A DNA stretch of 64,000 bases. Source: an uncultured Porphyromonadaceae bacterium. GTDB lineage: Bacteria > Bacteroidota > Bacteroidia > Bacteroidales > Muribaculaceae. How positions within the stretch are numbered: the first letter of the stretch is position 1; each line of letters starts with the position of its first letter. The notes beneath the pieces are model-generated. The model searched no databases. It saw only the letters and a list, made by a program, of their open reading frames with translations, and was not told where the DNA came from. The position numbers and the translations under genes were made by a program. The stretch lies in contig CABUPJ010000010.1 in assembly GCA_902493335.1 (NCBI GenBank), positions 9,963-73,962 on the forward strand, in the 5' to 3' direction. Of this stretch, positions 17,359-26,212 are shown piece after piece.

Positions 17359-17394
17359 GTCGGACGGGTCTGACATGTCGGACAGGTCTGACTT
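17359..17394. repeat. Two tandem 18-bp GTCGGAC repeats
   Basis: Two head-to-tail units, GTCGGACGGGTCTGACAT and GTCGGACAGGTCTGACTT, follow the stop of the DUF6492-like gene. A near copy (17 of 19 bases) lies at 61009-61027. Confidence 0.8.
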
Positions 17395-17405
17395 CTTTGG
17401 CATAT

Positions 17406-17981
17406 CTATTCGTCTGACTTATCAGACGTAGGCCTGTGGCCGCTGCGATAGTCGACTCGAGCTTTGAACATTCGCTCTTTTATGCCACCTTCTTGAAGAA
17501 ACTGACGCTCCTGCGATTCAATCAGACGTCTGAGCATATACGTAGTCTGATTTATCAGCGTAATACATAGATTACAAAACTCTTCAGCATTCATTCGCTC
17601 GGCAAGCGCGGATGAATTGCGCTCAAACTCAGGCGTACGCAAATAATACCTAAGCCGCTCTGTGCGCGGATGATTTTTATCCCATTTAGGAAGATTATGC
17701 TGACGTAGATAATCCTCATAATCAAGCAACAGTTCTTCAAGTGAAGCCTTTGCAACATTGGTCAGCTTAATCTCCGTCTCTTTCGAAGTCGACGACGCCG
17801 CGCTCCCCTCAGCTATATTCTGTTTACCCGAGCGGGCAGCTTGCTCAATCTGATCGCGGGTTCTGCTGCCAGGTCTGATAAATTTTGCCGCAAAGACGGC
17901 CGAGAGATCGCAGATTATCTCGGTCAATTTAAAGACCTTAAGATTTCTGTAACCGCCACCCTTGGGCAAAAATACAGTCAT
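17406..17981 (-). CDS. Four-helix-bundle protein (S23/IVP-related)
   Basis: 191 residues when started at the ATG 17979-17981, which avoids running into the neighbouring glycosyltransferase; a longer in-frame start exists at 18062. The core GYRNLKVFKLTEIICDLSAVFAAKF ... RTRDQIEQAARSGKQNIAEGSAASSTSKETEIKLTNVAKASLEELLLDYEDYL matches the four-helix S23 family that includes proteins encoded by 23S rRNA intervening sequences. Here it has an extended C-terminal part (about 70 residues). Its function is unknown. It sits as a separate unit between repeats and the polysaccharide genes. Confidence 0.85.
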   Translation of the reverse strand: MTVFLPKGGGYRNLKVFKLTEIICDLSAVFAAKFIRPGSRTRDQIEQAARSGKQNIAEGSAASSTSKETEIKLTNVAKASLEELLLDYEDYLRQHNLPKWDKNHPRTERLRYYLRTPEFERNSSALAERMNAEEFCNLCITLINQTTYMLRRLIESQERQFLQEGGIKERMFKARVDYRSGHRPTSDKSDE

Positions 17982-17995
17982 TATAAGATGATTTT

Positions 17996-19192
17996 TCAGA
18001 GGCCGCGCGCGGTGAAATAGCGGTCGTAGCCAGCGAGGAGGGCCTTGCTTGTGTGTGTCCACGAGAGTTCGTTCTCGATACGGCTGCGGCCTATCTTCGA
18101 CATCTTTTCGCGCTGTGCGGGGTCGTCGAGAAGGGCGACAATCTTGTCTGCCATGTCGATGGCGTCGTTTTTGCGGGCATAGAGTGATGCGTCGGCCGCA
18201 GAATAACGGCCTTCGGTAAGGTCGAACTGCACGACCGGCTTGCCAAGCGCCATATATTCAAGCACCTTGTTCATCGTCGACTTGTCGTTCATGGCGTTGT
18301 ATTCGTCGGAGTTGACACAGACGTCGGCCGTGTTGAGATAGCGCAGCATCTGTTCGTCAGAGACGCGTCCGGTAAACTCGACGATGTCGTCAAGCCCCAT
18401 CTCTGTACATTTGGCACGCAGAGCCTCGAGATGAGGGCCACCGCCGACGATACCCCAGAAAATGTCGTCACGACCGAGTGTATCGCGGATATAACGCGCG
18501 GCTTCAAGCATATATTCTATGCCCTCCTGCTGGCCTATGACGCCGAGGTAGCCGACCATATAGCGTCGCCCGCGCTTGATGCTCTCGTCGGGTGGCAAGA
18601 TCTTGAGGCGCTCGAGTTTTGGACCGCTGCGGAGCACAATGACCTTGTCGGGATCCATGCCGTCGCGCTCGATGGCGATGCGGCGATAGCTCTCGTTGGT
18701 GACAAAGGCAAAGGTGCAGTGACGGTAGGTCTGACGTTCGAGCCAGAGCTGGCTCTTGTAAAGGAGGCCGGATGTCTTGCCGAATTTGGCTTCAAAAAGT
18801 TCGGGACAGATGTCGTGGTGGTCGAAGACATAGTCAACGCCGTATTTTTTGAAGCGACGCGCCACGAGCCAGATGTCGTCGGGAGGATTACAGCCGTGGA
18901 TTACATGGAAACCGCGCTCTTTATATATTTTTTTAGCGAGACGGATTTCCTCGCGCAGGGCACAGTAATATTCACGCGCATAGCCGATAGCTCCGTTGCC
19001 TTCTGCCGGTAGGTCGTGGCGGTAGATATGGACACCGCCGAGAAATTCATATTCCTTGTCATAACCTTTTCCCTTGGGGCATATCACCGACACCTGATAG
19101 CCGTTGGCGGCCAAAGTCGTGGCCTCCTGCCATACGCGGGTATCAAAAGGCACGGGAAGATTTTCGACAACAATGAGTATACGTCTATCCAT
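17996..19192 (-). CDS. Glycosyltransferase family 4
   Basis: 398 residues, GT-B fold. The N-terminal Rossmann half begins RRILIVVENLPVPFDTRVWQEA, and the acceptor region contains VDYVFDHHDICPELFEAKFG. The C-terminal half has YMVGYLGVIGQQEGIEYMLEAARYI and the donor-binding EYMALGKPVVQFDLTEGR. I chose the ATG at 19190-19192 because it overlaps the dehydrogenase stop as TGATG, a junction used twice elsewhere in this window; an ATG four codons upstream is possible. It is co-transcribed with the nucleotide-sugar dehydrogenase and likely adds a sugar to the island's polysaccharide. Confidence 0.9.
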   Translation of the reverse strand: MDRRILIVVENLPVPFDTRVWQEATTLAANGYQVSVICPKGKGYDKEYEFLGGVHIYRHDLPAEGNGAIGYAREYYCALREEIRLAKKIYKERGFHVIHGCNPPDDIWLVARRFKKYGVDYVFDHHDICPELFEAKFGKTSGLLYKSQLWLERQTYRHCTFAFVTNESYRRIAIERDGMDPDKVIVLRSGPKLERLKILPPDESIKRGRRYMVGYLGVIGQQEGIEYMLEAARYIRDTLGRDDIFWGIVGGGPHLEALRAKCTEMGLDDIVEFTGRVSDEQMLRYLNTADVCVNSDEYNAMNDKSTMNKVLEYMALGKPVVQFDLTEGRYSAADASLYARKNDAIDMADKIVALLDDPAQREKMSKIGRSRIENELSWTHTSKALLAGYDRYFTARGL

Positions 19193-20523
19193 CAGCAACC
19201 GCATTTGTTAATATCTCCCCATGTCAGACCGATGTATTTGCCGTCGTAACAGACGTCTTTCCAGGCTCTGACAAGGTCTATGACAGTTTTGCCGGGATAA
19301 CGTTCGAGGAGGTCGGCGAATTCGGCTTCCTTGTTGGTCACCACAAGCACATCTGAATCGGCCACGACGCTGTCGAGGTCGCCGCTGACGAGGTGCTGGA
19401 GGTGAGGTATGCGGGCCATGATATAGTCTTTGTTGGTGCCTGTGATATTCGACAGGTTGACGTTTTTGTCGTAAATCTTTATGTCGCAGCCTTTGCCGAG
19501 CAGACTTTCGACAACATCGACGATGGGACTGCAGCGCAGGTCGTCGGTGCCCGACTTGAAGCTCAGGCCGAGGATGCCGATCTTGTGGGAGGGCTGGCTG
19601 AAGATAAGCTCGGTGGCGTTGGCTTTCTGTATCTCGTTGCTGCGGCCTATGTTGTTGATGACAGGCACCTCGACATAATGGTCGGCGGCGAGAGTCTTGA
19701 GCGCCAGCAGGTCTTTCGGCAGACAAGAGCCGCCGTAAGCAAAACCGGGCTTGAAATAATAAGGCGATATATTGAGCTGACGGTCACGGCAGAAGATGTC
19801 CATCACCTTGTGGCTGTCGATGTTGAGCGACTTGCAGATGTTGCCGACCTCATTGGCAAAGACAATCTTCAAGGCATGGAAGGTGTTGTTGACATATTTC
19901 ATTATCTCGCAGACCTCGATGTCTGAGGCGACAAACTCGGCCGGTATCGGACTATAGAGTTCGCGCATCTGCTCGAGAGCGCGCTCGTTGTCTGTGCCGA
20001 CAAGATTGATCGGGGGATTCATGAAGTCGTGAACCGAGCTGCCCTCGCGGAGAAACTCGGGATTCGAGACGACGGTGAAGTCTGTGTCGCGCTTCTTGCC
20101 CGAGGCCTCGGCGATAATCTCGCCGACGCGGCGGTTGGTGCCCGGCATGACGGTGCTGCGGATGACAACGGTGTGGAATGTGTCTTTATGTCTTAAAGCC
20201 TCACCGATCTGACGGGCGACGTTATAGATATATTCGAGATTCAGATGTCCCTCTTTCGACGAAGGAGTGCCGACGGTGACAAACGAGATGTCGGTTGCCC
20301 TGACGGCCTCTTCGGCATCAGTGGTCGCCGTCAGACGGCCGGCGTCAACGACTTCGCGACAGAGTTCGGCGATGTCTTTTTCGATAATTGTGGGACGTCC
20401 CTCGTTTATGAGATTGACTTTATTCTGAGACACATCTACGCCGACAACCCTGTGGCCGAGCTTGGCGAAGCAAACCGAGCCGACACAGCCGACATATCCG
20501 AGTCCAAAAAAACTGATATTCAT
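19192..20523 (-). CDS. Nucleotide-sugar dehydrogenase, most like GDP-mannose 6-dehydrogenase
   Basis: 443 residues. The NAD-binding site is MNISFFGLGYVGCVG, the catalytic-Cys motif is FAYGGSCLPKDLLAL, and the C-terminal UDP/GDP-binding domain contains KIGILGLSFKSGTDDLRCSPIVDVVESLLGKG. Several stretches (LINEGRPTIIEKDIAEL, YYFKPGFAYGGSCLPKD, GLSFKSGTDDLR) are closer to my memory of AlgD than of UDP-glucose dehydrogenase. The product would be a uronic acid donor (GDP-mannuronate or UDP-glucuronate) for the polysaccharide. It is the first gene of a two-gene leftward unit. Confidence 0.92.
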   Translation of the reverse strand: MNISFFGLGYVGCVGSVCFAKLGHRVVGVDVSQNKVNLINEGRPTIIEKDIAELCREVVDAGRLTATTDAEEAVRATDISFVTVGTPSSKEGHLNLEYIYNVARQIGEALRHKDTFHTVVIRSTVMPGTNRRVGEIIAEASGKKRDTDFTVVSNPEFLREGSSVHDFMNPPINLVGTDNERALEQMRELYSPIPAEFVASDIEVCEIMKYVNNTFHALKIVFANEVGNICKSLNIDSHKVMDIFCRDRQLNISPYYFKPGFAYGGSCLPKDLLALKTLAADHYVEVPVINNIGRSNEIQKANATELIFSQPSHKIGILGLSFKSGTDDLRCSPIVDVVESLLGKGCDIKIYDKNVNLSNITGTNKDYIMARIPHLQHLVSGDLDSVVADSDVLVVTNKEAEFADLLERYPGKTVIDLVRAWKDVCYDGKYIGLTWGDINKCGC

Positions 20524-20630
20524 AGTCTTGTCTTTAATATTCCGAAATATCGAGGCTCGTTAACGCCTCTTAACACTTGTAAAACGTCGTTTCAGAGCTT
20601 TTATTGCATATGCTTCAAGAAAAATATGCC

Positions 20631-20638
20631 TATCTTTG
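20631..20638 (+). promoter_or_regulatory. -7 box of the glycosyltransferase pair
   Basis: TATCTTTG lies 18 nt before the GT2 start. A TTG at 20604-20606 gives a somewhat long spacer of 24 nt. Confidence 0.45.
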
Positions 20639-20656
20639 TAGAAAATCAACCAACAA

Positions 20657-21643
20657 ATGTCAGAGAAAACAATCATATCTGTCCTCGTGCCGGTCTACAA
20701 TGTCGAACGCTATCTCGGCCGCTGTCTCGATTCGATATTGAATCAGACTTTCGGCGACATCGAGATAGTCTGCGTCAACGACTGCAGCCCCGACGGTTCG
20801 GCCGCAATTCTTGCCGACTATGCCTCACGCGACAGCCGCGTCAGAGTCATTACCAAAGAGAAAAACGAAGGCCTTATGATGGCTCGCAAAACAGGTTACG
20901 AAAACGCCCGCGGCGAGTATGTTTTTTTCTGCGACAGCGACGACTATCTGCCCGAAAACGCCCTCGAGAGGCTTTACCGGGCCGCCCGCGACAGCCGGGC
21001 CGATATCACCGTCGGCGACCTCGAGATGGTGACCTCGCGCGGTCTCCGCGCCCGTCGCCGACGCTACGGCGCTATAGCATACAGTCCTGACGCATATCTT
21101 AAAGCCATACTCAACTGGACTACATGCTCGCTCTGCGGCTCGCTCTTCAAACGCTCGCTGTTTGACGGCCACGTCTACGAGACCTTCATGAACCAGTCGC
21201 ACTCTGAAGACCGTATACTGCTCACCCAGCTGCTTGTCGAGCGGCAGCCATCAATCTGCACTGTCGATTTCGTCTCATATTATTATTACGTCAACGACGA
21301 ATCGCTCTCGCACGTCCGTGTCACAGACCGCACACTGTCGCTACAATTCAAAGCTCTCCTCTGGTGCCACGGCTACGTCGACATCCATAAGCCCTGCATG
21401 CGCCGCGACAACGACGGCTACATCATACGTTACATGGGCTATTATATCGAGCGCGGCGTGGCGGCACGTAAAATCAAAGCGCTGAGCGATGTCAATGCCC
21501 GGTTGCTCTCCTACCCTGTCATGCGTGACACCATAGGCCGCGGAGCCGCAAACCATATATGGCTGTGCAGCAATATAAAGCCCTATCAGATGGCCTGCAA
21601 GGCCGCCCGCAGGGCGATACGCAAACTTCAAGGCAAAGAGTGA
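20657..21643 (+). CDS. Glycosyltransferase family 2
   Basis: 328 residues, GT-A fold: ISVLVPVYNVERYLGRCLDSILNQT at the N-terminus, the substrate motif VCVNDCSPDGSAAIL, and the metal-binding FFCDSDDYL (DSD). The C-terminal 120 residues are basic and helical, with no clear transmembrane segment. It acts at the cytoplasmic face of the inner membrane to extend a polysaccharide repeat unit. The stop overlaps the next gene's ATG by one base. Confidence 0.93.
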   Translation: MSEKTIISVLVPVYNVERYLGRCLDSILNQTFGDIEIVCVNDCSPDGSAAILADYASRDSRVRVITKEKNEGLMMARKTGYENARGEYVFFCDSDDYLPENALERLYRAARDSRADITVGDLEMVTSRGLRARRRRYGAIAYSPDAYLKAILNWTTCSLCGSLFKRSLFDGHVYETFMNQSHSEDRILLTQLLVERQPSICTVDFVSYYYYVNDESLSHVRVTDRTLSLQFKALLWCHGYVDIHKPCMRRDNDGYIIRYMGYYIERGVAARKIKALSDVNARLLSYPVMRDTIGRGAANHIWLCSNIKPYQMACKAARRAIRKLQGKE

Positions 21644-22731
21644 TGCGACTGCTGGTCATTTCAAACATGTATCCGTCTGAGACCGACAAGGTCTACGGCA
21701 CTTTTGTCAGAAACTTTGTCGAGGACGCGCGCCGGCGCAATGCCGACGGCATCACCGAACTCGTCGCCATCCGCGGCAAACGTAAAGGCGCCGTGTCAAA
21801 AGCGGCGGCATACGCATCATTCTATGCCAAGACGCTCTACAAGCTTCTTTTCAAGAGCTACGATATCGTCTACGTCCATACAATCACATTCACGTCGATA
21901 CCGCTTCGCATAGCCTCGTGGCTGAGGCGCCTGCCATTGGTGTTCAACGTTCACGGCGACGATGTGCTCCCCGAAACTGACATGAAAAAGAAGCTCAAAA
22001 GCATCGCCGCGCCGATGCTGCCGCGGGCGAAGATGATAGTCAGTCCGTCAGTATATTACCGCAAAGTTTTGCGCGAGGAATTTCCGGCACTGATTGATTA
22101 CACCGATATCTTTGTGTCGCCGTCGGGCGGTCTCGGGCCTAAATTTTACTATGACAAGCCCAAAGCACCTGCATCACAGACCCTGACACTCGGTTTTGTG
22201 TCGCGCATTGACCACGGCAAGGGCTGGAAAACACTGCTCGACGCCGTCGCGCAGCTGCGTCAGCGCGGCATAGACTGCCAATGCATAATCGCAGGAAAAG
22301 GCGCTCAATCACAGCAGCTTGAGGCAGCAATTAAAGAACAGGGGCTCAGCGATTGCGTCGAATATATCGGTCCGCAGTCGCACGACAGCCTTCCTGCGCT
22401 CTATCGCAGTTTCGACCTCTTTATCTTCCCGACCGAGCGTCGCGCCGAAAGTCTCGGCCTCGTCGGCATCGAGGCCATGGCGGCGGGAACGCCGGTGATT
22501 GCTTCGCGCATCGGCGGCCCCTCGGGCTACATCATCGACGATGTCAACGGCTACCTCTTCGACACCGGTGATGCCAACGCCTTAGCCGACAGAATCGAAG
22601 AGTTCAGCGCCCTCAGTAAAGACGACAAGCTTCGCCTCTCAGAGAGAGCAATGAAAACCGCCGACGACTATCACACCGACGACGTCCAGCGCGAACTTTA
22701 CGAGAAACTGCTGACCCTGGCAAATGAGTAA
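21643..22731 (+). CDS. Glycosyltransferase family 4
   Basis: 362 residues from the ATG at 21643, which shares a base with the GT2 stop (TGATG); a longer in-frame opening from 21559 lies inside the GT2 gene and is not used. GT-B features are MRLLVISNMYPSETDKVYGTFVRNF, FNVHGDDVLPE, LGFVSRIDHGKGWKTLLDA and the donor loop FIFPTERRAESLGLVGIEAMAAGTPVIASRIGGP (E-x7-E). It is a probable polysaccharide assembly enzyme, co-expressed with the GT2. Confidence 0.93.
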   Translation: MRLLVISNMYPSETDKVYGTFVRNFVEDARRRNADGITELVAIRGKRKGAVSKAAAYASFYAKTLYKLLFKSYDIVYVHTITFTSIPLRIASWLRRLPLVFNVHGDDVLPETDMKKKLKSIAAPMLPRAKMIVSPSVYYRKVLREEFPALIDYTDIFVSPSGGLGPKFYYDKPKAPASQTLTLGFVSRIDHGKGWKTLLDAVAQLRQRGIDCQCIIAGKGAQSQQLEAAIKEQGLSDCVEYIGPQSHDSLPALYRSFDLFIFPTERRAESLGLVGIEAMAAGTPVIASRIGGPSGYIIDDVNGYLFDTGDANALADRIEEFSALSKDDKLRLSERAMKTADDYHTDDVQRELYEKLLTLANE

Positions 22732-22815
22732 AGACATTAAGGTCATTAAGGTCGTTAAGGTCGGCGTTTGCATGACTAATGACGTTAAAGACATTAATGA
22801 CGCTAATGACCTTAT
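22732..22815. repeat. Short tandem ATTAAGGTC-type repeat between convergent genes
   Basis: Three 9-bp units (ATTAAGGTC, ATTAAGGTC, GTTAAGGTC) from 22737 are followed by degenerate copies on the other strand (such as TAATGACCTTA near 22804-22814). The array can fold back on itself. It fills the gap between the convergent GT4 and acyltransferase genes and may serve as a terminator. Confidence 0.65.
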
Positions 22816-22820
22816 CGACT

Positions 22821-23363
22821 TTATTTTCTGTATTTTATGATTTTTGCCGGGTTGCCGGCGACGATAGCGTAGTCGGGCACCGATTTGACGACAACGGCAC
22901 CTGCGCCGATAACGGCACCTTTACCAATCGTTATATTCTTGGCGAGGATGGTGACACGCGCTCCTATCCATACATCGTCGCTGATTGTCAGACTCGTGAG
23001 GCCAATACCACCCTGATCGATCATGGGACGCGACAGGTCGTCGAAATGATGGCCTCCGCCGAGAATCAGCAAGTCGGGACCAATCATAACATCGCGTCCT
23101 ATTGTGAGGTCTACGCCATGGACCTTGAAATGAGGGCCGAGACTCGAGCGACTGCCGAGCGACAGTTTCGCCGCGCTGCCTACATAAGCCATGCGCTCAA
23201 TATTGGCCGTTTTGTCAATGGCGGGATTAACGCCGTGAAGCACTGCCGCACGAAGCCTACGCCACAACGAGCCTCCGGCACGGCGCATGCTGTTGTACGG
23301 CATCCAATAGAGCACCGTATAATAAAACGCCAGTAATATCGCGCGGTAAATTTTCTTCATCAT
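22821..23363 (-). CDS. Hexapeptide-repeat acyltransferase
   Basis: 180 residues. An N-terminal hydrophobic segment (IYRAILLAFYYTVLYWMPYNSM) is followed by a left-handed beta-helix with hexapeptide turns (LSLGSRSSLGPHFKVHGVDLTIGRDVMIGPDLLILGGGHHFDD; ITIGKGAVIGAGAVVVKSVPDYAIVAGNPAKIIKYRK). The catalytic His lies in GGGHHF. It probably O-acetylates the polysaccharide. It is the last gene of the wza operon and overlaps the polymerase-like gene by 4 nt. Confidence 0.9.
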   Translation of the reverse strand: MMKKIYRAILLAFYYTVLYWMPYNSMRRAGGSLWRRLRAAVLHGVNPAIDKTANIERMAYVGSAAKLSLGSRSSLGPHFKVHGVDLTIGRDVMIGPDLLILGGGHHFDDLSRPMIDQGGIGLTSLTISDDVWIGARVTILAKNITIGKGAVIGAGAVVVKSVPDYAIVAGNPAKIIKYRK

Positions 23364-24682
23364 GATTGCACCTGATTAATCGTTTTCTTGACCGGAGGCG
23401 CCAGATACGTCATCGTCGCTATATAGAACAGCACGATACACATCGGCAAAACTCTGAGCGAATCGTTATAGAACAGCATCAATATGATATCAAGCAACAG
23501 GAATATCTTGATGTTCTTGTCATTGGCACGGTTTTCATGTTTAAAATCGAGCTGCACGAAAGTGGCCCATGCAAACCATATCAGTCCGATATAGCCTAAT
23601 TGAAGCAGCAAGAAGAAGCTCCAGGGACGCGAGCCGTTGGTAAGCCACTTATATTTCTTGCCGAAATTTGTCTGATCGAGCAGCGTACCGCCTTTGAACT
23701 GACCGAGACCGGCGCCGAGCGTCATGCCTCCCCGGGTATCATGCAAGGCATCGGGGAGCTCAAAAAGTTTCATGAATCGCGGTATGTCGACTGTCCACCA
23801 CTCATCCGGATCGACTTCAATCTCCTCGTCCTGAAGTTTGAGCGCCACCTCGATGATTTCATCAGGATCGAGGCCGACAAAATATTCCTGAAAATAATCG
23901 CCGGTGAGCAAATCTTCCGGGTCTTGATTCGTAGCAGCGAAATAGGCCCAGCCGAGGAGCAACAGGCCGACGAAAATCAAAGGCGAGAAGAGAAACACAC
24001 GCTTTACCGTCTTCCAGTTGATAGGCGCGAGAAGCACGAAATACATAAGGAAGAGGATAAAGCTGATCTTGGTCTCGTTGAGGAATGTCGGGAACAGCAA
24101 CAGGATAAACCATTTGTTGTCGAGAAGATTTTTTATATAGCTTTTTTCATTATCCCACCGTTTTGAGACGAGATAGAACGACAGGGTGTAGATAATCATC
24201 GATATAGTACCCGAGCCACCGTTACCGAGAGTGCCGCCGCCGTGGTCGTTGGCACCATACTTAAGGAACTGCCAGACAAGACAGACGGCCTGAAGGCAGA
24301 GAAAAACAATCAGCTGTTTATCAAACGACTTGATGAAGCGAGTGCCGTTTTTCGACGTAATAAAATAACGGAAGACAGGCACAGCAAAGAGTAAACCGAT
24401 GAAATCACGCATGCCGTTGGCCATATTACCGTAGCCTTCATGATTGACAAAAATTGTCGAAATCAGAGCAATGGCAAAAAAAGTGCCGGCGACCCACAAG
24501 TCCTTACGGTTTCTGATAGTTAGCAACCCGAGCATAACGAAAACAGCATCACCCCCGATAAAGGACAATGATCGCACTTTCATGAGAAAGCCCATCAGCT
24601 CCTCAGAGACGAAGCCATAACAGGCCGTCACCCAGAAGACGATAAAGAAAACCGTACTATAAAATTTATATTTCTCTATCAT
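23360..24682 (-). CDS. O-antigen/capsule polymerase-like membrane protein
   Basis: 440 residues from the ATG at 24680-24682, which leaves 4 nt after the flippase stop; a longer frame to 24778 would run inside the flippase gene. There are about ten hydrophobic segments and one large hydrophilic loop (TNQDPEDLLTGDYFQEYFVGLDPDEI ... RGGMTLGAGLGQFKGGTLL) near the C-terminal third. That topology and the position after wzx are typical of Wzy polymerases, which have little sequence conservation. The call rests on topology and context. Confidence 0.75.
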   Translation of the reverse strand: MIEKYKFYSTVFFIVFWVTACYGFVSEELMGFLMKVRSLSFIGGDAVFVMLGLLTIRNRKDLWVAGTFFAIALISTIFVNHEGYGNMANGMRDFIGLLFAVPVFRYFITSKNGTRFIKSFDKQLIVFLCLQAVCLVWQFLKYGANDHGGGTLGNGGSGTISMIIYTLSFYLVSKRWDNEKSYIKNLLDNKWFILLLFPTFLNETKISFILFLMYFVLLAPINWKTVKRVFLFSPLIFVGLLLLGWAYFAATNQDPEDLLTGDYFQEYFVGLDPDEIIEVALKLQDEEIEVDPDEWWTVDIPRFMKLFELPDALHDTRGGMTLGAGLGQFKGGTLLDQTNFGKKYKWLTNGSRPWSFFLLLQLGYIGLIWFAWATFVQLDFKHENRANDKNIKIFLLLDIILMLFYNDSLRVLPMCIVLFYIATMTYLAPPVKKTINQVQS

Positions 24683-24686
24683 ATAT

Positions 24687-26201
24687 TCAGTTACGTCTGA
24701 TTTTTCTGACAACAAATTCTCTGACCTTCTCTCGCTCGTTGCCGACCAGGCCGAAGAAATATATTGCCGTACCGACAAGCAGACAGCTCACGGTCGAAGT
24801 GATAAAAAATTTGGGAGCGCCGTCGAGCAGCATGCCGAGGGCATAAGTCGGCACGGCGGCCACAACGGCGACCTTGATGATAGGCAGCACGACATCCTTG
24901 AAATAGAAGCCGAAGCCTATGCCGCAGTATATCTTTGCAAAAATTATTCTGACAAATAATATGACACAGTCGAATATGACCTGAAGGATGATAATCCATC
25001 TTGCCGGCATACCGCACTTGAAAGCAATATAGGCGGCGGGGAGATACATCAGCCATATCACAGAAATGAGCGGCTGATAGAGCTTCAGTTTGCCCGAAGC
25101 CTGCATTGACGTCCACAGCGGTCCTGTCAGCGAGTCGACCATACAGAAAGCGATGACGAGCATGATGAAAGTGATGATGTCGGGCGGCAGCACTGTCAGC
25201 CAGAAATCGAGCAGCACACCGGCGTTGACAACAATTGGCAAGCCCATGAACAGCATCAGAAAGAAGGATATGCGCGAAATGCGCGCCACGAGCATCTTGA
25301 AATCTTCATACTCGGCCGAGGCGAAGGTCTGCGTTATCTGAGGCACTGACGCAATCTGAACGTTGCGCGTCAGGTTGGTGACACCCTGCTTGACCTGGTT
25401 GGTGAGGCCGAGCGTGGCGTTGTAGCTCACGCCGAAGAAGATGTTCAGTATAATCGAACTGCCCTGCTGATAGGCGAGGTCTGATACCGACGTCATCGTA
25501 TTCCAGCCGATGAAGCCGAGAATCTCTTTGACCTTAGCGACAGGAGCTCGAAGCGAGAAACCGACGCCCTTGAAATGCTTGCGGCAATAGAACACAAAGG
25601 CCGAATTGATAATCAGCGCTATCACTATGAGCATACAGACATAGACGACGAGCTTGTTTTTGCCGAAGAGACAGAGACACAAAGCCATTACAAGCTTGAG
25701 CGTGGCGTCGAGAATCGAATACCAGGCATAGAAGTTCATCTTCTCGTAAGAAAGGATGAGCACATGATATGGAACCCTGAAAAGCTCGACGAGAGCCACG
25801 ACCAAAGCAAGCTGGAAGACGATACGCGCGTCGGCGAGTTTCTCCGGCGGCACCGACATCTTATACTCTATAAACCAGTATCCGGCTGCCTCGGCGACGA
25901 CGAGGAAGCAGGCGGCGACCAGCACTATACACAGGCAACCGGCGGCGAAGACATGACGCATGTCCTTGCCGCCGTTGCGCGCGATCTCAAAGTTCATGAA
26001 GCGCTGTATCGATGACGATATAGCGCTGTTGAAAAACGACATCAGCAGTATGAAGCCGGCTATGACGGCATAGATGCCGAAATCGACGACTCCGAGCTGT
26101 TCAAGTATGACACGGCTCGTGTATAAGCCCAGCGTCAGCGCCAGAGGCATTCTGACGGCCAGGAAGAGCGTGTTCTTGAAAATCAGCCTGCTGTCTGCCA
26201 T
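24687..26201 (-). CDS. Polysaccharide flippase (Wzx/MATE-like)
   Basis: 504 residues with 12 or more transmembrane segments. The N-terminus SRLIFKNTLFLAVRMPLALTLGLYTSRVILEQLGVVDFGIYAVIAGF is the usual start of oligosaccharide flippases, and GFIGWNTMTSVSDLAYQQGSSIILN lies at the start of the second half. It moves lipid-linked repeat units across the inner membrane. It lies 11 nt after wzc and 4 nt before the polymerase-like gene. Confidence 0.92.
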   Translation of the reverse strand: MADSRLIFKNTLFLAVRMPLALTLGLYTSRVILEQLGVVDFGIYAVIAGFILLMSFFNSAISSSIQRFMNFEIARNGGKDMRHVFAAGCLCIVLVAACFLVVAEAAGYWFIEYKMSVPPEKLADARIVFQLALVVALVELFRVPYHVLILSYEKMNFYAWYSILDATLKLVMALCLCLFGKNKLVVYVCMLIVIALIINSAFVFYCRKHFKGVGFSLRAPVAKVKEILGFIGWNTMTSVSDLAYQQGSSIILNIFFGVSYNATLGLTNQVKQGVTNLTRNVQIASVPQITQTFASAEYEDFKMLVARISRISFFLMLFMGLPIVVNAGVLLDFWLTVLPPDIITFIMLVIAFCMVDSLTGPLWTSMQASGKLKLYQPLISVIWLMYLPAAYIAFKCGMPARWIIILQVIFDCVILFVRIIFAKIYCGIGFGFYFKDVVLPIIKVAVVAAVPTYALGMLLDGAPKFFITSTVSCLLVGTAIYFFGLVGNEREKVREFVVRKIRRN

Positions 26202-26212
26202 CTAAGAGTGTT

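Noticed and set aside
17359..17394. Possible CRISPR-like tandem repeat
   Set aside because: Only two contiguous 18-bp units with no spacers and no cas genes nearby. The ATTAAGGTC array at 22732-22815 fails for the same reason.
21559..21642. Earlier start for the GT4 gene
   Set aside because: Those codons lie inside the GT2 gene in another frame, and the conserved family start is MRLLVISNMYPS at 21643.
24683..24778. Earlier start for the polymerase-like gene
   Set aside because: The extra 32 residues are hydrophilic and overlap the end of the flippase gene. The ATG at 24682 gives a normal hydrophobic N-terminus and a 4-nt gap.
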